Of a DNA stretch of 28,557 nt, positions 16,593 through 25,862 are shown in pieces; position 1 is the stretch's first letter, and each line of letters opens with the position of its first letter. The position numbers were made by a program, and so were the translations under genes. This stretch comes from Cladosporium sp. IMV 00045 (lineage: Eukaryota; Ascomycota; Dothideomycetes; Cladosporiales; Cladosporiaceae), in NCBI GenBank assembly GCA_001931905.2, contig MSJI02000045.1, forward strand, positions 1 through 28,557, read 5' to 3'. Under the pieces are notes generated by a model. It had not been told where the DNA came from, searched no databases, and was given only the letters and a program-made list of their open reading frames with translations.

Positions 16593-19181
16593 TCAGATCT
16601 GCTGGCTCAAGCGCTCGTCAAAATCTACATTCTCGAGTAGCCCTTCGTCTACAACCAGTATCGTTTCTTTCAGCCCGCTCGACTTTGCATTCGTTAAGAC
16701 TTCTTCTCCGCTAGTCACTGCAATCGCTGTCCGGACGACTTCTGGAGCATTCACGTCACCCTCCACTTTCTGTTCCGTCTGATGAACTGACGCCGAATTG
16801 ACGGGCCACTGTAGAGCACAACCAGATTCTGGCCAGCCAGCCAGCATAGGCGACAGGCCAGCCGGTGCTGCTATAATCTCAGCCCCTGGCCGCTCGAGCG
16901 CCAGTTCTGCTCTAGGAAGAGACTGTCCAGTGAGACCATATCGTACTAGAGCGTCCAGGGTCCGCCTCGCACCATCGTCCAATGCTCTCCATGCTACATC
17001 AAGGAGACCGAGCAACGGGCCGAAGTTTTTAGCAGTAATTCTCGATACACGGCTGTCAGGAACGCACTGTGGCGGCAAAGCCAGAAAGGCACCATTTCCG
17101 CCGAAAAGGTTTCGCAATTCAAGCCATGACCTGCCCTCAATCAGCCGATTGCGCAGCCTGAACCAGTCTTGTGACGCTACTGGGTTGGTGGCTTTGTCTT
17201 CCGGTCGCTCGACCGTAGAGTGTTCGGGAAAAATGGCGCGAAAAAGCTTGAGGTTGGCGTCTCTGGCCCGGTTCCCGCCAACGCCCTTTGGCACGAGGCT
17301 CTCGCGGTATTGTGCCATAGCGGCCAAGTTCGCGCGTTTGGTGATGGTGAAGAGCGTTTCCTGCGTTTCAAGGGCGTCCAGGCGCCGATAGAGTGCGGAA
17401 AAGCGCGCGATGCAGTCAGATTGCGAAACCAGAGCGTTGCTTGCAAGTGGGGCTCTCAAATCAGGATTAGGGGCAATGAAGTCTGAGTTCGATGTCGAGC
17501 TGTCGCTCCCTCGTTTATTGTCTTTGCGCAAATTGCACACAAAACGTCTGAGCTCCTCGATGCCTTCTTCGCTTCCAAGGGACAATGCTGTACGAACCAT
17601 TTTTGTCTGTTTTTCGAGTGGTAGCGAACTGATCACACTGTCCCTCTTCGCGGCATCCCAGACGGCATTCTCGGTGTCTTCGAATCCGGGCACCACACTA
17701 GTCTGGCGGACAGTTTTGATAGTCGACCCGGGAGAAAGGGTAGGAAACATGGGTGACGGGGTCGTTGGTCGCAGAGGGGTCTCCATATCTCTTTCGAACA
17801 AGTCTTCCATGACCGCGTCGCTCTCATCGTCCTCTCGTGTGCTCTTGTTGCGCTTCTTTGGGTATTCTTCCAGGGTCGAAGTGCCCATGGCCCCGTCTCC
17901 TTCAAAGTCTCGCTTTCGTTTTCCCTCACCGCTTCCGTCATCAGCTTCAATTGTTCCTTCTCCTCCCTCGGAGTTTGTACCCCATGCCTCCCCTTCTCTG
18001 CCACTTGCGTGTCCCGGTGCCCAACTTCTCCAAGCTCCACTGGGATGATTTGCAGCCACCCGCTGTTCCACAAGCTCTCTGACCTCTCGCGCTTCGCTAT
18101 GAACCTCAACACTCCCTTTGTCCCCGTGATCTTCATGCTCTTCCCTTTGGCCGACTTGGATCGCGTTGTCGTCCCCCCTTGTTTCGTTATGCATCCGTGC
18201 CTCGTCACTTGTCGTCTCTTCTCCGTATCCATCGACCTCTCTTCCAGCGTCCTCTTGTCCTTCGGCTTCCTGCTGCCGCTTAGCCCTTTCATCTCCTGCC
18301 AAATCTTCTTCGCTTCCGTATTCTTTGCCTTCTTCCTTGTCCGCCTCCGCCGTTTCAGCTTGTTTTGATGGTTCGCTATGCCCATCGTCATCCTGCTCTT
18401 CAAAACCATCCCCGTTCTCTTTCTCCATCACTGCATCCTTGTCTGGCCCCTCCTCCAGATCTCCCCCCTCTTCTGAGTCGTCGACATCCCCATCCAAATC
18501 CTCCACTGCATCCTCCTCTTCGGCATCCTCCTCCACTGCATCCTCATCTTCTGCATGTTCCTCTTCCTTCTCCTCCTCATCTTCCTCCGCTGCATCCTCC
18601 TCTCCTGCATCCTCCTCCCGTACATCATCCTCCCGTACATCCTCCTCTCTTGCGTCTTCCTCTTCCGTATCTTCGCCTTCCTCCTCATCTTCCTCTTCCT
18701 CCGGCTCGGTGTTCATTTCGTCTGACTCATCCTGAGCTTCTTGCACTTGTTGCTCAGTCACCTTCTCTGCGCGTCGCGTTCGAGATCTCAGGTGCTTCTG
18801 TGTCGCAGCTTTCTCACTGATAAGCTGTGCCTTCGCTTTGTGCGCGAATACTGAACGGGGTTTGGCTGGCTGAGAGGCTTTGTTTTTGTCATTGGCTTCG
18901 GCGTTAGCATTGGCTGTACGCATGTCGTCTACTTTGCTTGGGATCCACCTCTTTGTGTGTGGAGAGCGCACGATCCACAAGTCGCCGACGGGGTATAGCT
19001 TCACAAGAACACCCGGGCCTGTGACAGCGCCCGTACATTTCTTGGCGTCTGCAAGACTGCGCGTAGAGCGCTCGAGGACCTGTGGTACGTCGCATAGTGC
19101 AGACTGCGGTGATGTGAGTGATAAGGCGTTCGGCCCTGAACGAGCGGTTCGCGAGGGCTGGGTTCGTTGAGGCTGTTTCAT
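16593..19181 (-). CDS. Uncharacterised 862-residue protein with a long acidic tract
   Basis: An intronless frame starting at the ATG at 19181; the open frame extends 28 codons further upstream, but with no ATG. The N-terminus is basic and Ser/Thr-rich, with LVKLYPVGDLWIVRSPHTKRW (about 60-80). Residues about 150-250 are almost all Glu/Asp in repeated EEDA/REED units, and a charged, Gly-rich region reaches about 450. NLS-like runs KRKR and PKKRNK follow. The C-terminal 400 residues look folded and helical (for example DWFRLRNRLIEGRSWLELRNLFGG and LLGLLDVAWRALDDGARRTL). No known domain or catalytic motif was recognised. The acidic tract and nuclear-type signals suggest a chromatin- or histone-associated protein; this is only inference. 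Confidence 0.65.
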   Translation of the reverse strand: MKQPQRTQPSRTARSGPNALSLTSPQSALCDVPQVLERSTRSLADAKKCTGAVTGPGVLVKLYPVGDLWIVRSPHTKRWIPSKVDDMRTANANAEANDKNKASQPAKPRSVFAHKAKAQLISEKAATQKHLRSRTRRAEKVTEQQVQEAQDESDEMNTEPEEEEDEEEGEDTEEEDAREEDVREDDVREEDAGEEDAAEEDEEEKEEEHAEDEDAVEEDAEEEDAVEDLDGDVDDSEEGGDLEEGPDKDAVMEKENGDGFEEQDDDGHSEPSKQAETAEADKEEGKEYGSEEDLAGDERAKRQQEAEGQEDAGREVDGYGEETTSDEARMHNETRGDDNAIQVGQREEHEDHGDKGSVEVHSEAREVRELVEQRVAANHPSGAWRSWAPGHASGREGEAWGTNSEGGEGTIEADDGSGEGKRKRDFEGDGAMGTSTLEEYPKKRNKSTREDDESDAVMEDLFERDMETPLRPTTPSPMFPTLSPGSTIKTVRQTSVVPGFEDTENAVWDAAKRDSVISSLPLEKQTKMVRTALSLGSEEGIEELRRFVCNLRKDNKRGSDSSTSNSDFIAPNPDLRAPLASNALVSQSDCIARFSALYRRLDALETQETLFTITKRANLAAMAQYRESLVPKGVGGNRARDANLKLFRAIFPEHSTVERPEDKATNPVASQDWFRLRNRLIEGRSWLELRNLFGGNGAFLALPPQCVPDSRVSRITAKNFGPLLGLLDVAWRALDDGARRTLDALVRYGLTGQSLPRAELALERPGAEIIAAPAGLSPMLAGWPESGCALQWPVNSASVHQTEQKVEGDVNAPEVVRTAIAVTSGEEVLTNAKSSGLKETILVVDEGLLENVDFDERLSQQI

Positions 19182-20735
19182 CGTACTGCTGTATGTAGAG
19201 ATGTAAACGAAACAAAGTCGAACGAAAGAGGCCAGGAGCGCAATGAAGAATGACCTCGCAAGCAAACAGCCAAGCAGGCAGCCATTGTCGTAAGCGAGTT
19301 CGTCATATGGCGGGAGTGAAGCGACTAAGGCTCATGGTGTGCCAATCTGCTGGGCCCGCATTCTGTGAGTCAGTCCATCCGTGAACTCACACATTGGGAC
19401 CCCCCCATGAGAGCTAAGGCATTCAGCACTGCCGTACGTCTCGCGCGCAATCTGTGTATGTCCCAATCTTGTCATTCCTCCATTGTATGGAAACTTGTTG
19501 TTCCGTCAGCGTCGGCTGGACGATCTTGCATTCTCGCATGCGGCCCCCCAGCTCAGGAGATCCTGTGTCAATCGGACGGCTGCTGGACGGCATTGAGCGA
19601 TCAAGCCGAGTGGCTTGTGTAAATGATGATTCCGAGTTGCAGTTCTTCCAGCCAGATTGCCGTGTCTCCAGTCAGGTTTCAGCCCGTTGTGCAGGGTGAA
19701 TAACCTTTGCTGCGAGTGCGACTACCCAGTCGTAGAGCTACGACATCCGCTCTTCAAACAGTGTCTTGTCTAACGTCTGCCGTGCAGCGATGGCCTCATA
19801 CAGACATGACATGCTGTAGCGGAAATGTATACTACTCAAGACGCGCCAGATGCTGAAACTGTTTTGGCTTGCGTGTGGCCCCGCTCGAGCTTAATTTCGG
19901 GCCAATATCGCTGATCTGGACCATGATAACTGTGGCTTCCCCCCTCCTGGGATAACGCCAACATTGCATACCTTTGAGAACATCTACAACCACGAGAACT
20001 CGCTGGCAAGCTGGCGCGCCCAGACATTCATATATGAAGACACGAGCCTCGGTTTGTCCTTCGGGCTAGCAGACAAGCAGACTGGCTGATGCATATCAAC
20101 GAGGCACGATTGTATCATGCGGCCAAGTTGTGGTTCCTTCTTCTATACACATAAGACAGCGATACACTATTGCGAAAAGGTTGATGGGCTAGCTCGCACG
20201 AATTGCGAGAACAGCTCACACAGCATATATACCTATCGAGGGAAGAAGTTTGACGACTTGCTCGGGATCTTCTGAGTCTAGGAGACCTGGAGTGTCCGCC
20301 GAGATGCCCTCAACCTCTCAACCTTAGACTTACTGCTTCCCATAGGCAATTTTTGCTTGCAGTGTAGCGGAGTTCGAGATTCAAACACAAGCATGAGGCA
20401 ATGAGGCAAACACCACTATTCAAGCGATTGATTCTTTGTTCCTGGCAGAGTCGAACTCACACCCCGAAGCCATCTCTCTATTGGCTTGAATAGACTCCGT
20501 GCACGGTTAACACCAGTATCGAACCCTGGGGTGTCACCAAAGGCCTCATGGATGCCGAAAGTTGAGACGCAACTTGTCAACATCCGTACATAAGCGCTGA
20601 CACTATGACCTGAGGCTGTGGCTGGAGAAGCTTGCCATTTTCCAATGCACGGATGAAACATACCAGAAATAGCAGATGCCATGAAGCTATCGCAGTACGT
20701 AATTCGAACTGACTTCCATCCAAATGATGTTAAGT
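19182..20735. other. Long intergenic stretch, nothing recognised
   Basis: About 1.55 kb between the 862-residue gene and the F-box gene. Plus-strand frames at 19365-19622 and 19454-19699 are open for 81-85 codons but lack recognisable domains. Two GTTCGA-containing stretches on the minus strand near 20450 and 20520 do not fold as tRNA. Confidence 0.4.
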
Positions 20736-21762
20736 TCATATCTCGGCCCGCAGAGACCTGACGTACTCCCATTCCTGGGTTGTGCCCGGATGTATGTCAC
20801 ATGGCATGAATATTCTGTGCTCCTTTCTGATCGAAGTCTGCTTCTTCTCTGAGGTGGCCTTGCAATGCAGTCTGTCGCTAAGCTCATTCATTGCATCGTA
20901 TACGTCTCTGACTGTGAGCCCCTTCTCAGACTGGACACAAGATGCTTGGGAACGAAAGAGGCCTGACTTCATCTCGTGACTTACACGGACATCGGCCTTG
21001 ATGCACGGGGGATCGGACGTGAATGCGTCCAACAAGACGCTTCCGGTTTCCGCAACGCCGTAACTGGAAGTAATCGGTAACGTGACGGCAGATATCCAGC
21101 GTTGGGGACCTAATCGCCACGCTAGTGGAGCCGAGCTGAACTCTTCCATTCGAGATCCGCGATCCCAAGGTCCATTCAAAAAAACCGGATGCAGGACTGC
21201 TGGAGGGAAGGTCTGTAGAGAGTGAGGGCGAGAATCGGAAGTTGTGGGTACTTGATACATCGGAGCCGCTGGGTGTGGTCCGTGCAAATGTAACCAGTGT
21301 CCAACGCTCTGGAACAGAGTACCTTCGGGTGCCCCTTTCAGAGCCTTCCGCGTCTCATTGGAATCGATGCTTAGATTTAAGAACATCTTGCTGCGAATGA
21401 GTGGGCAACCAAGTATGGCATGCCGGAATTGTCTCGAGATGCGCTGCATGCTGTACAGCTGCTTGGCCGGCAAATGGAGCAAGATGGACTGGAGCAATTC
21501 AAGCGTGTCAAACGTTTTTTGACGCACTTCGTGGCCGTTCGTAGCCTTGACATAGGCTCGAGTCCTAGTACCATGAACTTCAGGCCGGAGGAGCGGATGG
21601 ACTCGATGACGGAACCGAGAGTGCAAGAGTGCGCTCGAGTTGCGGCCGTCTTTCTGCTCCAGAGTCAGTCAGACATCAATCTCGGACTTGACAGAGATCA
21701 CTCGCCTTTATGTTGCCTCTCGCGGTCCTGCCCTTACGCATTGAGCGCGTCGTTACCGACAT
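20736..21762 (-). CDS. F-box protein
   Basis: Probable substrate-recognition subunit of an SCF ubiquitin ligase. The model uses two exons, 21738-21762 and 20736-21649, with an 88-nt intron (GTAAGG donor, CTGACTGAC branch, AAAG acceptor), giving 312 residues. It is chosen because the long frame itself has no ATG before the F-box, whereas AAAAATGTCG at 21762 joins in phase. A GTAACG donor four codons earlier in the same exon is an alternative. The F-box lies at about 55-99 (LELLQSILLHLPAKQLYSMQ, then RISRQFRHAILGCPLIRSKMFL). The rest resembles dothideomycete F-box proteins, with LAWRLGPQRWISAVTLP before a variable C-terminus. No substrate-binding repeats such as WD40 or LRR are seen. Confidence 0.75.
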
Positions 21763-22443
21763 TTTTCCAATCTGCAGAGACTATTACTGGTCCTTCGGCA
21801 AAGACTCGAAGCGTGTCTGAACAACTGTAACGGGATGAAATTGTGAGCCACGGCAAAGACTTCTTGACAGGCAACGAGCGGGGACAAACGAGCGGGGACA
21901 AAGAGGACCACATGTCTTGCGCGACGGACGGGTCAAGGGGGAATAGGTACCCCGCCTGTGTCATGGAACGTATCTGTTCAATATATCTAGCGAGATAACA
22001 GGCGCTTGCTTCACAGAGTTCCACGTGTGGATTTGGCTTGGAGCGAAGCCACGAGCATTGCAATCATCAGAATGCCATCATTTTGAGGATCTGATACATA
22101 CGTCTCGATGTCCTAAGGCTCCGCAAGATCTACAGCAAAAGTGACACATCCGAAAGGTAATGAGGGACCTTTTGGGCGGTCAGCTATGTTCAGATGTTGT
22201 TCGAGGATGAAGCAATCACGACTTCTTGGCTGTCGACGTCGTCTCGATCTGTGATGCGGGGCTGTGGGATAAATCCAGGGATCCAACTCCTGCACCCAGT
22301 CATTATGCACATGTGCTCCCCCGCTTTTTGGACAGCAGTGCCCTTGTCCTACATCTCATTTCGTAGCCCATGGATACCCTTGTGAGACTCAGTTATTGGA
22401 GGAAATTGCCGCCACATAGAGACACAAGCGTACTTGTCGAATA
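21763..22443. other. Intergenic, upstream of the F-box gene
   Basis: No gene recognised. A 14-bp unit ACGAGCGGGGACAA is duplicated in tandem at 21874-21901. Short open frames on both strands lack domains. Confidence 0.4.
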
Positions 22444-22522
22444 CGGGAAGGTCGGGTAACGTAAATCCTGGGGAAGTGGTGAATTCCGGGATGTGGTGAA
22501 CCAGACGCCGTTTCCGCTTCAT

Positions 22523-24130
22523 TCATTCAGCTACCCTAGTCGCAACAACTATACAGTCCGACTCGTAATCACTAAGCGAACTCTCGACTACCCCATCCAC
22601 ATTGTCCTCAATTTCTAGACTTATTGGTCGCTTGCGTCGTCGCCGGCGACCTTTGCGGCTGGAAACCTCCGCTTCGGCTTCCTGTGCGATCTGAAGAACT
22701 TCTTGGGTCGTATAGACGAACCGGCCTTTCAACTTGACCCGCTTACCTTTTCTTTGGCTCTTTCGGTTCTTTACAAGCTTTTGATGTTCGGCGAGCTCGT
22801 TCCGAACAGTGACAAGCTCGCTTTGCGTCGCCTCAAGCGCTCGAGTCATGCGCTCTGCATAGCGCTTCGCCGGGGAAGAAATGTCTTTCGCCCTCTGAAC
22901 CTGGGCGTTGAACAATGTGTTCGCTTGCCGTAGTTCGGTACCCTCTGGAGGTGAGCTGTGTAGTAAGGATGCGTCAAGGTCCAGCGTTTTGCCTGGTGTA
23001 CAAGGTGACGAAGGTCGCCGGCCCGGAGGTGACACGAGCTTCTCAAGTACTGTAATCGGGCTCAGAGGATGTAGACCTGTCGCTCGCCAGCCGGAGACGA
23101 TGTTCGACGATGTAAGAGCATTCTCACGAGCACGAATATACATCTCGGTCCACTCAACCCGTTGAATGCGGCCGTAGTCAACCCTTGAGACCGCGTCCGT
23201 CTCTTGAGCTAGTGCCCGCTTTAGGGGACCGAAAGCGCTCACGTCGAGTGGTTGAAGCATATGCGAGGTGTGTGGTGGCAGTATGAGCGAGTCAATACCG
23301 TGTTTCATGCAGTGTGCTATGACGTTCGCGGTGATGTGACTTCCGTGGCCGTCCATGACAAGAAGGCGGTGGAGTGTAGGGTCAGTAGGTCGGGTCAGAG
23401 GCTCGAAAACGGTGGTCAACCACTCGTATGCGTGGCTGTCAGATGTCCAACCGCTGTTGCTCGTTGAGAAGCGCCAATCTTGTGGTGCTTGCGTCGGTAC
23501 CCAGCCGGTGTTAGTGTGCTTCGCCTTGAAGATGAGTAGAGGAGGCAGCGCTGAGCCATCAGCGCTGATGCACTCGATCGCGGTTATCCACTCCTGTCGG
23601 CCTGAAATTACCTTCCAACTTGACCTCTCACGAATGTTGACCAGAGCTCTTGAGGACTGACTCTCTCCGACCGCAAACCCGGACTCATCCATGTTGTAGA
23701 TGCGATCGGGGGTGTATTGATGCTGGAGACACAGCTCCGTCACCGCCTCGAACCACGTCTTTACGGTCTCCATGCTCACGGCTTTGTGCCTTGCACCATC
23801 AATCTTGCGAGTCCATACGCCCTGGATGTCTGGATGGCGTGCGCGGAAGCGATCGAGCCAGCTCTTGCCGATGGGTCGTGGGTAGGAAGGCGGCAGCCGT
23901 GCGACCTGGTAGCGATTCTTACGGATTTCCTCGGCGATTGCTACCACCAGAGACGGTGATGCAGGAAATCCAGTACTTGTCAAATGCGTAATCCATCTTA
24001 CCAAAGTCTTCTCCTCGGCACTCGAGAGAATCTGCATGCGTTCATGAGCGTGAGAGCGTGAGATACGTCCAGACAGACGGTTTCGGAGGCTTTGGTCGGG
24101 TATGTTGTGCGCGAGCGCACACTTCCGCAC
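22523..24130 (-). CDS. pogo-class DDE transposase, N-terminus incomplete or unresolved
   Basis: An open frame of 535 codons without an ATG at its start: the frame goes on upstream through about 12 more codons (GRYASVRKCALAHNIP, part of a psq-type helix-turn-helix) to a TAG stop at about 24165. The TAG is preceded by TATTTTTA and could be a splice acceptor, with a GTAAGG donor near 24228, but the exon this would add does not look like the missing first helix. A CENP-B-like domain follows (about 35-110). Catalytic motifs are NMDESG (D148), VMDGHGSH (D260) and QPLDVSAF (D296), spaced DD35D. The C-terminus is coiled and basic. It is clearly distinct from the 9.6-11.5 kb transposase. The domain is complete; the copy may be N-terminally defective. 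Confidence 0.85.
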   Translation of the reverse strand: MRKCALAHNIPDQSLRNRLSGRISRSHAHERMQILSSAEEKTLVRWITHLTSTGFPASPSLVVAIAEEIRKNRYQVARLPPSYPRPIGKSWLDRFRARHPDIQGVWTRKIDGARHKAVSMETVKTWFEAVTELCLQHQYTPDRIYNMDESGFAVGESQSSRALVNIRERSSWKVISGRQEWITAIECISADGSALPPLLIFKAKHTNTGWVPTQAPQDWRFSTSNSGWTSDSHAYEWLTTVFEPLTRPTDPTLHRLLVMDGHGSHITANVIAHCMKHGIDSLILPPHTSHMLQPLDVSAFGPLKRALAQETDAVSRVDYGRIQRVEWTEMYIRARENALTSSNIVSGWRATGLHPLSPITVLEKLVSPPGRRPSSPCTPGKTLDLDASLLHSSPPEGTELRQANTLFNAQVQRAKDISSPAKRYAERMTRALEATQSELVTVRNELAEHQKLVKNRKSQRKGKRVKLKGRFVYTTQEVLQIAQEAEAEVSSRKGRRRRRKRPISLEIEDNVDGVVESSLSDYESDCIVVATRVAE

Positions 24131-24161
24131 AGAGGCGTATCTGCCTGCTGGATACCCATGC

Positions 24162-24169
24162 TATAAAAA
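24162..24169 (+). promoter_or_regulatory. TATA-like box
   Basis: TATAAAAA lies 176 bp upstream of the OrsD-like gene's ATG, inside the flank of the second pogo element. If used, that gene's promoter overlaps the element. Low support. Confidence 0.3.
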
Positions 24170-24337
24170 TATCGACCCGTTATCTTTGAACAGCCAATCA
24201 CAAGACGTCCCGCACGCCCAACCCTTACGCTAGACCCGTTTAGTTTCACGCGTCGCTTTTCGTGTCTCACTCGTTCCTCCCGCGTTGTCTCAGTAGCCAC
24301 TGACCTTATACTGTAGTTTACCTCAAACTTTCGAAAA

Positions 24338-25243
24338 ATGTCCGCGGAGAATTGCACGAAATCGGAGTTGTTCCATTTCTTGCTCGAACAAAGGGTCTTC
24401 GTTTGCAAGTCGTGCGCTGCCGGGGTTGTCCCCAAGCATCTCATAACCCACATTCGCACCAACCACCGTCACTATAGCGGTGATTTTCGGACGAAGCGAT
24501 CCACCACAGATTGGGTGCAAGGCGTGTTGCTTCCCTCTTTACCTCGTAAGCCCTTGGATCCGTCCATTGAGGGTTTGCCTATACCGCCTCCGGGCGAAGA
24601 AGCACTTCCTGCGCTGAAAGTGCACTCTGGCTACGGCTGTACTCACTGCTGCTTCGTGACCAAGCGAGAGGACAATGCGAGCAGACATTATAACACTAGG
24701 CATGCGCCTGTTCCACGTGGGCCCGGTGCAGTGTCACAAGCCAAGGGTGCATTGCGACAGCGTCTCGATCGAGAGCATTATGGCGGACAGCCGCCGTACG
24801 TGCCGGCGTTTTACCAGCGACTTTTCACTGCTGGAGTCCGAGGCAGTGTTTCCTTTCGGGTGAGCAAACCGACGGATGTGAGAGACAGCCTGTGGCTTGA
24901 AAAACAACACGAGCGCACTGGACCTCGTGATGGCGAGCTCGTGGCCGACATGGTCCTCAATGATCTCGCCGCATTGGAAGCATCTCAGCTACGAGAGGGA
25001 CCGGTGGTCTCCAGCGAAGTCGCCCACAGTCAGGTATCTCCCTGGCTCGAGAGGACTCGCTGGCTGCACTACCTTGAGGACGTACCGCTGAATGAGGCTG
25101 CTAAACTCGTCAGATTGCCACATCGACTCGACGAACCACTTCTCGACGAACTCGGAATGGCGATCGACCGACTCGTAGAAGCAGCTCACAATTCCCTGTG
25201 TACCGAGAAAGTCAACTTCTTCGGACAAAAGCGCATCACCTCC
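24338..25243 (+). pseudogene. OrsD-like double zinc-finger protein, cut by a LINE after codon 302
   Basis: The frame starts at AAAAATGTCC and has two C2H2-like fingers in the spacing seen in OrsD-type (DUF3505) proteins. Finger 1 uses C23, C26, H38 and H43 (VCKSCAAGV, then THIRTNH). Finger 2 uses C101, C104, H117 and H122 (GCTHCCFVTK, then RHYNTRH). A further conserved stretch is SPWLERTRWLHYLEDV (from about 234), with a helical segment MAIDRLVEAAHNS behind it. Codon 302 (TCC) is followed directly by a T21 run, the poly(A) tail of an inverted LINE. Read-through adds only phenylalanines and ten foreign residues before a stop. The family is widespread in fungal accessory regions; its molecular role is not settled. 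I could not identify the remaining C-terminal part beyond the LINE. Confidence 0.7.
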
Positions 25244-25264
25244 TTTTTTTTTTTTTTTTTTTTT
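25244..25264 (-). repeat. Poly(A) tail of the LINE (T21 on the plus strand)
   Basis: An uninterrupted run of 21 T on the plus strand marks the 3' end of the minus-strand LINE and the insertion point in the OrsD-like gene. An unbroken tail of this length points to a recent insertion, since such runs decay fast. Confidence 0.9.
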
Positions 25265-25456
25265 AATCATATTGTATGCAAGCTATCTAGCTTATGACAA
25301 CCCCTAGCTAGTTACTAGAAGACTTCTCGTTCTCGAATGTGCTCTTGCTTCGTCTTGTCTCTTGTGATCCTGCTCGCCATCCCGACTTTATCTAGCCGCT
25401 ACAGCATTTGGGCTTGATGCCCTCCTACTGTCTTATCTTACTGATTTGTTGCACCT

Positions 25457-25862
25457 TCATCCACCGCTTCGTTCCACTGCCTCTTCACTCATCCCCTCGC
25501 TTCCATCAATTCGGTCAATGTCCCATTCATCGATCACTCTTGCTTCTCTGTCTTCCTTCCTCTTTCCCACGGCGGTGTGATCGAGGAATCGGAGCACTGT
25601 TTCCGCTGCTGTCTCGCCTAAAAGTATCCGAAGGTCTGATGTGTCTCTCCGCGCTGAAATCTTGATCTTCTTTCGATGCATGTCCCTCAGCATCACATCG
25701 CGCTCTCTCCTCCACCTCCGACATTCCATCAGTAGGTGGAGCACAGTCTGCTTGCTGCTGTTACACCACCAGCAACGTGCATCTTGTGCCTGATTGGTCC
25801 TGAGTAGATACTCGCCGGTTATGGCATGGCCTGACTTGAGCTGGTTATCCGCTTCTCAAGAT
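25457..25862 (-). pseudogene. C-terminal zinc-knuckle segment of the LINE ORF2, out of frame
   Basis: This segment starts around DNQLKSGHAITGEYLLRT and carries a CX2CX8HX4C knuckle (CWWCNSSKQTVLHLLMEC), which in many LINEs lies near the ORF2 C-terminus. It is in a different frame from the reverse transcriptase segment, whose frame reaches a stop at 25819. The region normally found between them (thumb, often RNase H) is absent, so the two parts abut at a deletion. Confidence 0.8.

Larger units (their letters stand above)
22444..24240 (-). mobile_element. Second pogo-class element with degenerate ends
   Basis: The boundaries are tentative. The left end has CGGGTAACGTAA (from 22453) and the right end, on the minus strand, has CGGGTCTAGCGTAA (from about 24238). 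Both are followed by a TGGG run, and TA dinucleotides lie nearby at 22442-22443 and 24241-24242. The ends match only about 70% over 20-25 bp, so this is either an old copy or a wrong border. The transposase inside is clear. Confidence 0.5.

Noticed and set aside
18166..18820. Long Ser/Pro-rich plus-strand frames opposite the acidic-protein gene
   Set aside because: They are the antisense of GAA/GAG/GAT-rich codons, which produces open Ser/Pro/Leu frames automatically.
19182..19265. N-terminal extension of the 862-residue protein resembling a signal peptide (FFIALLASFVRLCFVYI)
   Set aside because: The extension has no ATG (it opens with TTG) and a nuclear-type acidic protein with NLS-like runs would not be expected to have a signal peptide.
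20430..20540. Possible tRNA genes on the minus strand (GAGTTCGACTC and GGGTTCGATAC stretches)
   Set aside because: The T-arm-like motifs lack a matching five-base stem and no acceptor, D or anticodon arm can be paired around them.
24000..24462. 154-codon minus-strand frame upstream of the second transposase
   Set aside because: It overlaps the OrsD-like gene start and the transposase N-terminus in another frame and has no domain; at most a part of it could be a spliced 5' exon.
25244..25297. C-terminal poly-phenylalanine tail of the OrsD-like protein
   Set aside because: It is translation through the LINE poly(A) tail and not part of the original protein.
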